From the NCBI GenBank assembly GCA_017860615.1, contig JAGDMU010000002.1, positions 62,001 through 126,000 of the forward strand: a stretch of DNA of 64,000 nt, written 5' to 3'. This document shows positions 10,215 to 20,567 of the stretch, piece after piece. The notes beneath the pieces were generated by a model, which did no database searches, was not told the DNA's origin, and was given only the letters and a program-made list of their open reading frames with translations. This DNA comes from Pseudomonadota bacterium (GTDB lineage: Bacteria > Campylobacterota > Campylobacteria > Campylobacterales > Sulfurospirillaceae). Numbering within the stretch: position 1 is the first letter of the stretch; every line of letters starts with the position of its first letter. Made by a program: the position numbers and the translations under genes.

Positions 10215-10956
10215 TGACCAAATATCCGTAATTTTTAAAGATTGCTTTAGCTTTAGCACTTAAAACAAAGTCATAAAACGCCTTGGCTTCCGCATTATTT
10301 TCAGCTTGTTTCAAAAGGACAATACCTTGGGCAATAGGTGTATAGAGTTTTGGATCAACATCAACCCATTGAACCCCTTTTTTGTATGCTTTCATCTTGT
10401 CACTGTAAAACGCTGAAGCGTTGACAAAGCCTACATCTGCGGCAGTAATTGAAAATTGTAATGCTTGAGAAATACTATCACCATAAACGAGTTTTGGTTC
10501 TACGATTTCAAACATTTTTGCATTTTTAAATGCCTCAATGCTCGCTGTACCATATGGCGCTGTTTTTGGGTTTGCAATCGCTACTTTTTCCACTTTAGGG
10601 TCACTTATTACCGCAATACCTTTGCTCAAATCATACCCTTTGGTACTCACCATTGCGAGTGCTCCACTGGCATAAACAACGGGTTTTGTTACCGCAATTT
10701 TTTCAGCATATAATGCTTCAGGAAAGCCCATATCAGCACTTAAAAAAAGATCAAAAGGAGCGCCACTTTTAATTTGTGTGGTAAACTTACCACTGGCTCC
10801 TAAGACAGTATTGACCTTCGTATTTGGGTTTGTTTTGGCAAACTCTGTTTTAAAGGCTTCGATGACATCACTTAAATTGGCGGCAACCGCAACACTAATC
10901 TCTCCAGCAAGAAGAGAAACGGACAACACAGCACTCGCTAACAATAGTTTTAACAT
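10207..10956 (-). CDS. modA: Molybdate-binding periplasmic protein
   Basis: EISVAVAANLSDVIEAFKTEFAK...LGASGKFTTQIKSGAPFDLFLSADMGFPE. Confidence 0.95.
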   Translation of the reverse strand: MLKLLLASAVLSVSLLAGEISVAVAANLSDVIEAFKTEFAKTNPNTKVNTVLGASGKFTTQIKSGAPFDLFLSADMGFPEALYAEKIAVTKPVVYASGALAMVSTKGYDLSKGIAVISDPKVEKVAIANPKTAPYGTASIEAFKNAKMFEIVEPKLVYGDSISQALQFSITAADVGFVNASAFYSDKMKAYKKGVQWVDVDPKLYTPIAQGIVLLKQAENNAEAKAFYDFVLSAKAKAIFKNYGYLVNE

Positions 10957-10971
10957 AAAGACTCCTTTGGA

Positions 10972-11751
10972 TTATTTTCCGATTAAAATACTACTGGATT
11001 TAATAATGGCACATACACGAGATCCCACCGCAAGCCCTAAAGCTCTGACAGATTCTGCCGTAATGGTTGAAACCACCACATCGTTTTGACCGATGTCCAC
11101 ACTGACTTGCGCATTGACTTCACCGATTTTAATGTCTGTTATAACACCTAAAAGCTTATTTCTTGCACTGGTTGCAACATCAAGTGTATTAGAGATTAAA
11201 ACCGAAGAAGCTTTGATAATACCCACAACCTCATCACCGATTTCAAGCCCTAACTCTTCCACCGCAGAGTTGGTAATCGTAGAAACAAGAATGACCCCAC
11301 TTTTAAGCACAATGCTTACCTCTGCGTTCACTTTAGCCTGTTTGATCTCGCCAATTTTTCCCATCAGCTGATTACGCGCACTGATTTGCATAGCAATCCT
11401 TTGTATGTGTTTTAAACTGTTCATTTCAAAGTTGCCCATGGAAGAGAGCCGATTTAAAAATCTCTCATACTCTTTTTTTAAAACGCTGTAGTTGGCAACC
11501 ACTTCATAACCAAGAGGGGTAAGCGTTGTTCCACCTCCTCCACTTCCACCTGTGACACGTACGACTAAAGGATGATTGGAGAGGTTATTCATCGTATCGA
11601 CTGCTTCCCAAGCCGCTTTGTAACTCAGCCCTACTCTTTTAGCAGCACTGCTGATAGAACCCGTTTCGGAAATGGCTTCAAGCAGTTTAATACGCTTTTC
11701 CAAAAGGGCTGGTTTATCAAAACTCATCACACCAGAAACAATCCCCTCCAT
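10972..11751 (-). CDS. modE: ModE-type molybdate-responsive regulator (LysR-type wHTH plus two TOBE domains)
   Basis: RIKLLEAISETGSISSAAKRVGLSYKAAWEAVDTMNNL; two SARNQLMGKI/SARNKLLGVI TOBE repeats. Confidence 0.93.
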   Translation of the reverse strand: MEGIVSGVMSFDKPALLEKRIKLLEAISETGSISSAAKRVGLSYKAAWEAVDTMNNLSNHPLVVRVTGGSGGGGTTLTPLGYEVVANYSVLKKEYERFLNRLSSMGNFEMNSLKHIQRIAMQISARNQLMGKIGEIKQAKVNAEVSIVLKSGVILVSTITNSAVEELGLEIGDEVVGIIKASSVLISNTLDVATSARNKLLGVITDIKIGEVNAQVSVDIGQNDVVVSTITAESVRALGLAVGSRVCAIIKSSSILIGK

Positions 11752-11774
11752 ATTTTTTCCTTATGTAATTAAAG

Positions 11775-11842
11775 TATATAACGATAGATTTAAGCTAAAA
11801 CCTTGCGAGCATTATAACGTTATTACCTTAAGTGTTATAACG
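11775..11842. promoter_or_regulatory. Candidate ModE operator region
   Basis: TATATAACGAT (11775-11785) equals the E. coli ModE half-site; further TTATAACG copies at 11812-11819 and 11835-11842, all upstream of modE. Confidence 0.4.
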
Positions 11843-11956
11843 CTTTATGTTTAATTTTTCACCATTTGAGGCAAAGTGGCTATTTTAGCCATTTTAAAAG
11901 GAAAAATTTAAGAAACTTTTACTAAAATGAAAAAAATTCATTCTTAAAAGAGCAGC

Positions 11957-12871
11957 ATGACACACAAAATTTTATCGCTTATCTGCGGCGCATGTATTAT
12001 TACCAGCTCACTTAGTGCAGCTTACCTTGACAAAGAGACCGCGGATCGCCTTAGACGTAACACCGATGCTATTATTGCAAAAGATTTGAGTAACAAACAA
12101 CTTATTTTCGCAAAAGATGAACAAAAAATCAATCAACCTGCCAGTTTAACCAAAATTATGACAGCCATGTTAGCCATTGAAAGTGGCAGAATGAACGAAG
12201 TAGTAACCATTACTCGTGAAATGATCCAAGTTGAGCCTACCAAGGCAGGGCTAAGAGTTGGGGAAAAATTTTACTTAAGAGACCTTGTCAAAGCAGCAAT
12301 GGTTATGTCCGCCAATGATGCGGCGATGAGCATTGGTGTGTTCTTAGGCGATGGCGATGTCGATAAGTTCGTCGTGCAAATGAATAAAAAAGCCAAATCT
12401 ATTGGCATGAAAAATACAAACTTCACCAATCCATGTGGTTTTGACATAGGAAACCACTACTCTACGGCTCTTGATCTTTTAAACCTCAGTGAATATGCCA
12501 TCAAAAATAGTAATTTTAATGAAATGGCAAAGCTGAAGCGTCACGATTTTAAAGCCATAAACACCAAACGAAATTATGCAGCCTACACACACAATAAACT
12601 TCTGAACAATTATAAATACGCTGTGGGAATCAAAACAGGTTACACACAAAAAGCAGGTCCTTGCTTGATCGCACGAGCAAAGAATGGTAATAAAGATGTA
12701 CTCGTCGTTATGCTCAATTCTGAGCATCGCTGGAATGATATTAAAACGATTTTCGAAGACGTACTACCCGATATAACGGAGACCAAAGAAGCACCTCTCA
12801 AAGCTGCCATTCCTTCTAAAAATAAAAAGAAAACGGCTACAAGCAAGAAAAAAGCACAAAAAATCGCATAG
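11957..12871 (+). CDS. D-alanyl-D-alanine carboxypeptidase (PBP5/6 family)
   Basis: SLTKIMTAMLAIE (SxxK), SAND (SxN), KTGYT (KTG). Confidence 0.93.
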   Translation: MTHKILSLICGACIITSSLSAAYLDKETADRLRRNTDAIIAKDLSNKQLIFAKDEQKINQPASLTKIMTAMLAIESGRMNEVVTITREMIQVEPTKAGLRVGEKFYLRDLVKAAMVMSANDAAMSIGVFLGDGDVDKFVVQMNKKAKSIGMKNTNFTNPCGFDIGNHYSTALDLLNLSEYAIKNSNFNEMAKLKRHDFKAINTKRNYAAYTHNKLLNNYKYAVGIKTGYTQKAGPCLIARAKNGNKDVLVVMLNSEHRWNDIKTIFEDVLPDITETKEAPLKAAIPSKNKKKTATSKKKAQKIA

Positions 12872-12902
12872 GCTTGTCTTTTGACAAGCCTAATTGGCTT
12901 CT

Positions 12903-13655
12903 CTACTTTGAAAATCCCTTAGCTCTCTCATACGATGCTTCCATCGCTTTGATGAAACTATCTCTCACCTTACCCTCTTCAAGTTTTGCATAACCTGCTG
13001 CTGTTGTTCCAGCTGGTGACATAACCTTGTCTTTAAGAATGGCCGGATGTTCCGTTTTAAGCACTTCACCTACACCTTCAAACAAGGTTGCAACGTATTG
13101 GTAAGTGATGTCGCGTTTCATGCCAAGATTGACCGCACCATCGCTAAGGGCTTCAGCCACCAGTGCGATCCATGCAGGCGCAGAGCCTGAAAGTCCTGTT
13201 GCGATATCAAGCTCTTTTTCACTCTCAAGCCAAAAACAACGACCAATAGAACTTAGTATATCCATCGCGTCATCTTTGAGTGCCTCATCCCCGCACAGTG
13301 AAGTCGCCGACTTGCGCACGAGTGCAGCCATATTGGGCATAGAGCGAATATAATGTTTTGCCATAATGCCAGATTTCAGTTTTTCCAAACTCACGCCCGC
13401 CATAATGGAGATAACACCTTCTGCAATGCCTTTGGTGTGTAATGTTCCAAACGATTGAGGTTTAATGGCAAGAATGACCACATACCCTTCTAACGAAGGA
13501 ATTTCCTCTACAATTTTGATGGTTGGATAGAGTGCTTGCAACTCTTGTACTCTTGGAGGGTATGCCTCAACAACGGTAATATCTTTAATATGCAAGCCTT
13601 GAAGCATCGCTCCGCCCATATTTCCTGCACCAATTAAAAGTAATTTCATTGACAT
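12903..13655 (-). CDS. proC: Pyrroline-5-carboxylate reductase
   Basis: LLIGAGNMGGAMLQGL; IRSMPNMAALVRKSATSLCG; GSAPAWIALVAEALSDGAVNLGM. Confidence 0.95.
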   Translation of the reverse strand: MSMKLLLIGAGNMGGAMLQGLHIKDITVVEAYPPRVQELQALYPTIKIVEEIPSLEGYVVILAIKPQSFGTLHTKGIAEGVISIMAGVSLEKLKSGIMAKHYIRSMPNMAALVRKSATSLCGDEALKDDAMDILSSIGRCFWLESEKELDIATGLSGSAPAWIALVAEALSDGAVNLGMKRDITYQYVATLFEGVGEVLKTEHPAILKDKVMSPAGTTAAGYAKLEEGKVRDSFIKAMEASYERAKGFSK

Positions 13656-13687
13656 TCCTATGCTAATTTTGAAGAATTATAGCGCAA

Positions 13688-14908
13688 TTACTGGTAACGA
13701 AGTGCCTCGATAGGCTCTAAGTTAGCCGCTTTTCGCGCAGGATAAAATCCAAAAAAGACTCCCACACCTGTTGCCACGAGAAAAGAGACCATGATGGAGC
13801 TTTGGGTTATAGCAACACTAATCGAAAAGAATTTTTGAACCAATAGCGCACCACCGACTCCCACACAAACGCCTATCAAACAGCCGATGATGGAAATCAT
13901 CAAGGCTTCCAGTAAAAACTGCACTAAAATATGGCGCTGTTTGGCACCAATGGCGATGCGTATGCCAATCTCGCGTGTTCGCTCTGTAACGGAGACAAGC
14001 ATAATATTCATAATGCCAATACCCCCGACTAAGAGTGAAATAGAAGCGATGGCTGCGAGCATCAACGACATGGCTTTAGTAGTCTCTTCTGCGGTATTAG
14101 CAAGAGCGGTGAGATTGCGAATGGTAAAGTCATCTTCGGCACTTTCACGTAGTTTATGGCGTTGGCGTAACAGTTGTGCCATCTCTTGTTCTGCTTTATC
14201 CATCACTTTATCAGAGACCGCTTCCACCATGATAAAACGAACAGAACCTTTAAACTGACTACCAAACAGTTTTGTTTGCGCTGTCGTTATAGGCACTATG
14301 GCTGTATCGTCTTGATCTCTACCATCTAAGCTCTGCCCTTTTTTAGAAAGCACGCCTACCACCAGATAGGGGCTATTTTTAATACGAATCGTCTTACCAA
14401 CAGCTTCTTCATCCCCAAAGAGATTTTGCGCGATGGTTTTCCCCAAAACAACCACACGGGTTGCTCCTCTCACATCAGAGTCCATAAATGGATAACCACT
14501 TTCAATCTCCCAATCTCGCACTTGAAAGTATGAAGGCGTTGTTCCCGTTACTTGCGTAGACCAGTTAGCAGACTGGTAAATGAGCTGAGCTGAACCTGAT
14601 GATGTGGGGGCTGTCGCTGAGATACTCTCTAACTCTTCCATAGCAGACGCATCCGCGATGGTGAGTGTTTGAACCCCTCCACTGCCGAGCCTGACACCTC
14701 CTGATGTCATCGAACCTGCTAGAACGATAAGAAGGTTACTTCCCATCGAAGCGATGGACTCTTTGACTTTGGCTTGTGTACCAGCGCCTATGGCTGACAT
14801 GACGATAACAGCGCCTACACCGATAACCATGCCCAACATCGTTAAAAAGGTTCTAAGCCTATTGGCACCCATGGCGCGCCATGCTTCAAATAACATCGAT
14901 AAACTCAT
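13688..14908 (-). CDS. MacB-type ABC transporter permease
   Basis: FtsX/MacB core: RTFLTMLGMVIGVGAVIVMSAIG; VGGIGIMNIMLVSVTERTREIGIRIAIGA. Confidence 0.93.
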   Translation of the reverse strand: MSLSMLFEAWRAMGANRLRTFLTMLGMVIGVGAVIVMSAIGAGTQAKVKESIASMGSNLLIVLAGSMTSGGVRLGSGGVQTLTIADASAMEELESISATAPTSSGSAQLIYQSANWSTQVTGTTPSYFQVRDWEIESGYPFMDSDVRGATRVVVLGKTIAQNLFGDEEAVGKTIRIKNSPYLVVGVLSKKGQSLDGRDQDDTAIVPITTAQTKLFGSQFKGSVRFIMVEAVSDKVMDKAEQEMAQLLRQRHKLRESAEDDFTIRNLTALANTAEETTKAMSLMLAAIASISLLVGGIGIMNIMLVSVTERTREIGIRIAIGAKQRHILVQFLLEALMISIIGCLIGVCVGVGGALLVQKFFSISVAITQSSIMVSFLVATGVGVFFGFYPARKAANLEPIEALRYQ

Positions 14909-15615
14909 GCTGGCTCTTTTTCAACGAGGTGCGTTGGGCCATCGTGTTGAATCTTGCCATCCACAAAATTCACCAAGCGCTTCGCATAACGTGCGATATC
15001 TGGCTCATGGGTGACGAGGACGATGGTAATGCCCTCTTTTTCGTTTAGATCGCAAAAAAGCTGCATGATCTCTTGGCTTGTTTTGGTGTCCAAGTTACCC
15101 GTAGGCTCATCGGCAAGAATGAGCTTTGGACGATTAATCAACGCCCTTGCAATGGCAACGCGTTGTTGTTGACCGCCTGAAATTTGGTTGGGTAAGTAGG
15201 TTCCAAACACTTCAAGACCCACACTTTTTAATATCTCTTTGGCGCGTATTTTGCGCGCAGCTGCATTCATACCGGCATAGACAAGGGGCAAGGCAACATT
15301 GTCGATGAGATTTTGTCTTGGAATGAGGTTAAATCCTTGAAATACAAACCCGATGACATGATTGCGCAGTTCGGCCAGTTCGTCTCTGCTGAGATTGGCT
15401 GTATTTTGCCCGCCTAAAAGATAACTTCCTGAAGTCACTTTATCAAGGCAACCAAGAATGTTCATAAACGTCGATTTACCAGAACCTGAGGGTCCCATAA
15501 TCGCCACGAACTCGCCAGCCTTAATCGTAATATCCACCCCTTTGAGCACACACACCTCACCTGCATCGGTGTGGTAGTTTTTTGTCAAATTGGTGATTTT
15601 AATGACCTCTTCCAT
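14905..15615 (-). CDS. MacB-type ABC transporter ATPase
   Basis: GPSGSGKSTFMNILGCLDK; ISGGQQQRVAIARAL; ILADEPTGNLD. Confidence 0.95.
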   Translation of the reverse strand: MEEVIKITNLTKNYHTDAGEVCVLKGVDITIKAGEFVAIMGPSGSGKSTFMNILGCLDKVTSGSYLLGGQNTANLSRDELAELRNHVIGFVFQGFNLIPRQNLIDNVALPLVYAGMNAAARKIRAKEILKSVGLEVFGTYLPNQISGGQQQRVAIARALINRPKLILADEPTGNLDTKTSQEIMQLFCDLNEKEGITIVLVTHEPDIARYAKRLVNFVDGKIQHDGPTHLVEKEPA

Positions 15616-16799
15616 TAAAATGGTCTCATCGGTGGTGGTGAATTTTTAGAACCATTGGCGTTACTTTTGACCTCTTCAACAATGATTTTATCGCCTGCTT
15701 TAAGGCTTTCAGTGATGATTTCAGTCAAACGGTTATCGGAGATGCCAATACCCACTTTAATAGGCTTTGGCACACCATTTTCAAAGACGTATACCGTGGC
15801 ACTGTTACTCTCTCTTTTTTCTTTTTTAGGTTTTAACTCACCAGTATTTTCTTTGCCAAGAGGCATTGCTGGCTTATAGCGAAGTGCCGCATTGGGAAGG
15901 AGTAAAACATTTTTTTTCTCAGCGATGATGACATTGACATACGCGGTCATGCCAGGAATGAGAATTTCATCGGGATTTTCCACTTTAACAACCACATCGT
16001 AGGTCACAACATTGGAAACGGTTGTGGCGTTGAGCCTGACTTGTTTGACAACGCCGCTAAACGCCATATTGGGGAAGGCATCTACGGCAAAGTTGACATT
16101 TTGCCCTACTTTGATGCGCCCAATGTCGGCTTCAGCAAAATTGGAGTCAATCTGCATCTGTCTTAGATCTTGAGCGATTTTAAAGAGTACAGGTGCCGAT
16201 AAACTCGCCGCCACCGTTTGACCCACGTCGATTTGCCTGTCAACCACAACACCAGAAACGGGGGATCGAATGATGGTATAGCCTTGATTGGTTCTATCTT
16301 TTTGAGACTGAGCACGTGCTAAATCTAGCGCGGCACGAGCTGATTTGAGTGCTTGTACACTGGCATCTAGCTCTTGTTTTGAAATGTACTCTTTCGAAAA
16401 CAGCTCGCGTGAGCGTTTTTCATTGGCCATAGCAAGCTCTAAACTTGCTTCCGCACTTTTGACATTGGCGGCACTTTGCGCAGCTTGGGCATCAAGGAGT
16501 GCTGGGTCAAGCTCCGCGAGTATCTGCCCTTCTTCAACCCTATCGTTAAAATCCACATAAAGTTTAATGACTTTACCCGAGACTTGCGTACCTACGGTTA
16601 CCAGCACTAAAGGGTTTAGCGTGCCATTGGCTGCGACACTTTGCGTGACATCACCCATCTCTAGGGTGTGAAATTTATACTTTGCTTCCAATGGGGGCTT
16701 TGTGTAGTGCAACCAAGCATAATAGCCACCAACTCCAAGAGCAATCAAAACAAGGAAGATGGTCAGTTTATGAAAAAGTATCTTATTTAAAAAACTCAT
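15615..16799 (-). CDS. MacA-like periplasmic adaptor (membrane fusion protein)
   Basis: HlyD-type hairpin; NGTLNPLVLVTVGTQVSGKV; IRSPVSGVVVDRQIDVGQTV. Confidence 0.93.
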   Translation of the reverse strand: MSFLNKILFHKLTIFLVLIALGVGGYYAWLHYTKPPLEAKYKFHTLEMGDVTQSVAANGTLNPLVLVTVGTQVSGKVIKLYVDFNDRVEEGQILAELDPALLDAQAAQSAANVKSAEASLELAMANEKRSRELFSKEYISKQELDASVQALKSARAALDLARAQSQKDRTNQGYTIIRSPVSGVVVDRQIDVGQTVAASLSAPVLFKIAQDLRQMQIDSNFAEADIGRIKVGQNVNFAVDAFPNMAFSGVVKQVRLNATTVSNVVTYDVVVKVENPDEILIPGMTAYVNVIIAEKKNVLLLPNAALRYKPAMPLGKENTGELKPKKEKRESNSATVYVFENGVPKPIKVGIGISDNRLTEIITESLKAGDKIIVEEVKSNANGSKNSPPPMRPF

Positions 16800-18154
16800 G
16801 GTTGTCCTTTTATCGTTGAAAAATCGAGCGTTCCCATCGCTTTTGCAAGGCTCGCTTTGGTGATGTACCAGTTGTAGAGTGACTGGATATGTTGCTGTTT
16901 GGCACTTGCAAGCGCACTTTGAGCACTTAAAAGATCGAGTATGGTTCCCACCCCTGCTTTATACCTGCCAAGCGCTAAGTCATACGATGCTTGCGCACTT
17001 GCCACCAAATCGGCACTGGTACGTGTTGCTTGCGTTTCGCTCACTAAAGTTTGATAGGTTTTATACACTTCCAAACTTGCTTCTTGGGAGAGTTTTTCAT
17101 ACTCCGCTTCGCTGATTTTGAGTTGTTGTTGAGCCGCTTGGACTTTATACTTGGTATTGAAACCTGTAAAGATCGGTATGCTCACATAAAGCCCTATGCT
17201 AGAGGTTCTTTGAGAGGTATTAAACACCGTATCGGTATGTCCTGTGGTAGAAGAGAGCGAAAAAGAAGGCAGATGTTCTGCTTTAGCCGCTTTGACACTG
17301 GCTTCACTGGCTTTGATCTTCGCACTTGCGGCCATAAGATCAGGTCGAAGCCTTTGTGCTTCTTCCATCAAAGCTCTTATATTGCTTTCAAACTTATCGT
17401 TAGGCAGTGCAAGAAGTGGCGTTTGCAGCGCAATCCAAGTATCGGGCATCAGTCCTAGCACACTGGCAAGTTCACCTTGTGCACTTTTAACACTTCCTTC
17501 TGCTTGAATGCGGTTTAACATCGCTTGTGAGTACGCCGTTTGCGCTTGCAAAGTGTCAGCTGGAGTTGCTGTGCCTACCGAGTAACGTGTTTTCGCGGCA
17601 TTTAAACTCTCCAAAGCAGAGCGCTCAGCCTCACGACTTGCTTCCAAAGAAGCGTTAGAGCCAAAAAGTGTGTAGTAGGCTTGAATAGCAGAGAGAAACA
17701 CGCTCTGGATGGTGTTATTTTCAGAAAAAAGGGCAACATCTAAAAGACGCCTTGCATTCTCATACGTCGCATCACGTTTCCCAAAGTCATACAGCAAATA
17801 CGAAAGCGTCACACTGATGTTTTCTTGATTGCCATTTTTAGTTTCAGTACCTTCACTCTTAAGAGCTGAACCCGAAGCACTGAGTGTTGGAAGATAGGCA
17901 CTTTGACTCACCCCAACTTGTGCGGCTTGATACAGCGATGTTTGCCATGCAATCTTTGTTTGAGGGTTATTACACAATGCCGCCATAACGACATCGGATA
18001 GCCCTAAAGATTTGCTAAGATCGGTTGTTGTGCATGTCACGTATGTCGCTTGTTGTTTGGTCAGAAGCGATTTTGTATCGAGAGGATCAAAATTATCTGC
18101 CATCAGCATACGTGCCATACTCAAGATCATACACCCCATGAGGCTCAAACGCAT
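16796..18154 (-). CDS. TolC-family outer membrane efflux protein
   Basis: OEP repeats, ALDLA.GRYKAGVGTILDLLSAQSALA; operon with macAB. Confidence 0.93.
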   Translation of the reverse strand: MRLSLMGCMILSMARMLMADNFDPLDTKSLLTKQQATYVTCTTTDLSKSLGLSDVVMAALCNNPQTKIAWQTSLYQAAQVGVSQSAYLPTLSASGSALKSEGTETKNGNQENISVTLSYLLYDFGKRDATYENARRLLDVALFSENNTIQSVFLSAIQAYYTLFGSNASLEASREAERSALESLNAAKTRYSVGTATPADTLQAQTAYSQAMLNRIQAEGSVKSAQGELASVLGLMPDTWIALQTPLLALPNDKFESNIRALMEEAQRLRPDLMAASAKIKASEASVKAAKAEHLPSFSLSSTTGHTDTVFNTSQRTSSIGLYVSIPIFTGFNTKYKVQAAQQQLKISEAEYEKLSQEASLEVYKTYQTLVSETQATRTSADLVASAQASYDLALGRYKAGVGTILDLLSAQSALASAKQQHIQSLYNWYITKASLAKAMGTLDFSTIKGQP

Positions 18155-18276
18155 TGGAATCCTTAAAAAATGATGCTAAATTTTTATATTATACTATGAT
18201 ATTTGTGCTAATAATTTGTTAACACTGAGTTATTGATGTAACGCTTTCGTTTTCATTTGGGTGTATACTTTTAAAA

Positions 18277-19092
18277 ATGATTATTGCACGAGGAGTTCCT
18301 ATGGCTACATCGTTTTCACTCATCTCTATCTCATTGCCTTCTCACTTTGCGAAACATGAGATCGAAACACTGCTGGATTGTTCCTTTAAAAAAGGGATTG
18401 AAAAAGCATTTTACCACCAGTATCGTGAAACGTTTTTAGTCTATACCCAGTTTAACGTTCTCACCTTTATCAACTGGGAAAAAGAAGCGATGCACCAAGC
18501 GCTTATCAAACTGGGCATGAAAGATGCCTCGTTTTTAGAACAACGTTACATTTTTCAGGACTACCCTATTCTCATTGAGCCAGATTTGGAAGTCACATGC
18601 AAAGTCAGCAATGAGCAGATTATATTAAAAGAGCCGCTCTCGCTCTACCTCATCATCATCGCCCTTGTTGTCTCGCAAAGTGTGGGCTTAGAGAAGTATG
18701 AGCAAGACTTAGACGTGCATTTTGAAAAGAGCCAACAACTGCTTGATCTCACCCAGAGTTATTCACTCCTTAAACGCTCAAAGCTCATCGAATTTGCACG
18801 CAATCTCACTGCCATTCAGCATGGCATGGTGAGTGATCTGTTTTTGCTGGATAAACCTAACATCTTGTGGGACAATGAAGAAGCAGAAAAGCTCTACAAT
18901 AGACTTTCGTCCATCTTAGAGTTGAAAGATCGCTTTGAGATTGTCGAGCATAAACTCACCAACCTCAAAGATGATATCAGCATGGCGCTGGATATGTTCA
19001 ACCACAAACACAGCGAGTTTTTAGAGTGGATCATCATCGGACTCATTGGCTTTGAAATCGTGATGGGACTCATCGAGTTTTTTAAACATTGA
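18277..19092 (+). CDS. RMD1/DUF155-family protein
   Basis: Central FVYTQFNVLTFINW-like domain, VVSQSVGLEKYE, C-terminal TM helix. Confidence 0.75.
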   Translation: MIIARGVPMATSFSLISISLPSHFAKHEIETLLDCSFKKGIEKAFYHQYRETFLVYTQFNVLTFINWEKEAMHQALIKLGMKDASFLEQRYIFQDYPILIEPDLEVTCKVSNEQIILKEPLSLYLIIIALVVSQSVGLEKYEQDLDVHFEKSQQLLDLTQSYSLLKRSKLIEFARNLTAIQHGMVSDLFLLDKPNILWDNEEAEKLYNRLSSILELKDRFEIVEHKLTNLKDDISMALDMFNHKHSEFLEWIIIGLIGFEIVMGLIEFFKH

Positions 19093-19093
19093 G

Positions 19094-19321
19094 TCAATGC
19101 TGTGCAACCAATTTTCTAACGATTTTACGCACAATAGGCACAACGGTTAAAACAGAAGGAAACGCGATAATATAAGCCCTCCAAAAAGCCCCTAACCAGC
19201 GCACTAAAAAATCCTCTACTAAACCAATATTAATAAAAGTAATCATAAAGGACATCAACAGTGTCATAAAAAACGACATCAAAAAGGCAAACACAATAAA
19301 TTCATACTTCTTTGGAATCAA
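19094..19321 (-). CDS. DUF2798-like small membrane protein
   Basis: Two TM helices; FLMSFFMTLLMSFMITFINIG...WLGAFWRAYIIAFPSVLTVVPIVRKIV. Confidence 0.75.
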   Translation of the reverse strand: MIPKKYEFIVFAFLMSFFMTLLMSFMITFINIGLVEDFLVRWLGAFWRAYIIAFPSVLTVVPIVRKIVRKLVAQH

Positions 19322-20144
19322 ACTTCTCTCCTAAAATTTTTACTTCTCGCTTTGGATATGGAATTGTAATATGATGCTGTTGTAAAGCGGCATAAAGCGC
19401 TGAATTAACCTCATACTGCGTTTTAAAAAAACTCTTGGTCGGAACCCAGTAACGAAGCCCAAGCTCGATGGCACTGTCGCCAAATTTTGCGATACCCACA
19501 ACAGGCTTATGCTCTTTTGAAACCTCTTTAAAACCAGAGAGTACCTCTTTAATCAACGCTATCGCCTTAGCAGGGTCTTGCTCATATGCCACGCCTATGG
19601 TCGTTTCTACCACCCGTACATCAAAAGAGTTGACCAAAACATCGCCAATCATCTGTTTGTTAGGAACTGTGATAAGCTCTTCATCTTCATTGCGAAGCAT
19701 CGTGTAGGAGAGTTTTATCTCTTCCACCACACCATACACACCCGCAACAGAGAGCGTGTCGCCCACTTTAAACGGACGAGAGATGATGAGTAAAACACCC
19801 GCCGCATAGTTAGAGACACTGCCTTGAAGCGCTAAACCAGCCGTCAAAGATACCGCGCCAATGGCAGCGACAAATGGCGCGATGGAGATGCCAATTTTAC
19901 CTAAAGCGATGACGACCATCGCTACAAAAATGAGCATTTTAACAACGCCTGCAACAAACTTTGCAAGGGTACTGTCAAAGTGATTTCGCTCAAACACACG
20001 CATCAAAAGCGTATAGGCATATTTGGCGGAAAACCATCCGATAATAACGATAATAAGCGCACCTAAAAGTTGAAAACTATAATTCGTCAAAAACTCAATC
20101 ACGATGTTGTAAAACTTCTGAAGCGTCTGCAATTCTTTGTCCAT
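19302..20144 (-). CDS. MscS-family mechanosensitive channel
   Basis: AAIGAVSLTAGLALQGSVSNYAAGVLLIISRPFKVGD. Confidence 0.95.
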   Translation of the reverse strand: MDKELQTLQKFYNIVIEFLTNYSFQLLGALIIVIIGWFSAKYAYTLLMRVFERNHFDSTLAKFVAGVVKMLIFVAMVVIALGKIGISIAPFVAAIGAVSLTAGLALQGSVSNYAAGVLLIISRPFKVGDTLSVAGVYGVVEEIKLSYTMLRNEDEELITVPNKQMIGDVLVNSFDVRVVETTIGVAYEQDPAKAIALIKEVLSGFKEVSKEHKPVVGIAKFGDSAIELGLRYWVPTKSFFKTQYEVNSALYAALQQHHITIPYPKREVKILGEKFDSKEV

Positions 20145-20165
20145 TCTACACTCCTTTAAAAATAC

Positions 20166-20567
20166 CTATTTTTTAATCGAATAAACACTCTCTTTTGCAC
20201 CTGCATAAAAAACCACAATTTCCACAGGCTCATCGCCCTCATTCACACCATAGTGCCACTTATCCACCACTTCAATAAGCGCCTCACCCGCTTTCAGGTG
20301 CAATGTTTTGTTCTCATCCGTTACCACTTTAAGCGAGCCTTTCACCATATACCCAGCGTTAATGATGGGGTGCTTATGCAGGGGAAGCTCCGTATGCGGT
20401 GGAATAGTAATCTTCAAAACCGAAATTTCAGGCGCTCCTTTAGGATAAGCGGACATTGCTGAGCCATCCCAACTCTTATCGGACTTCGCAAGGGTTATGG
20501 ACTCTACGTTACCAGCCGCAAAACAGTAACTTGATAAAAGAACACAAAGGCAGAATAGTTTTTTCAT
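20166..20567 (-). CDS. Periplasmic cupin-domain protein
   Basis: Signal peptide; HTELPLHKHPIINAGYMVKGSLKVV. Confidence 0.85.
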   Translation of the reverse strand: MKKLFCLCVLLSSYCFAAGNVESITLAKSDKSWDGSAMSAYPKGAPEISVLKITIPPHTELPLHKHPIINAGYMVKGSLKVVTDENKTLHLKAGEALIEVVDKWHYGVNEGDEPVEIVVFYAGAKESVYSIKK

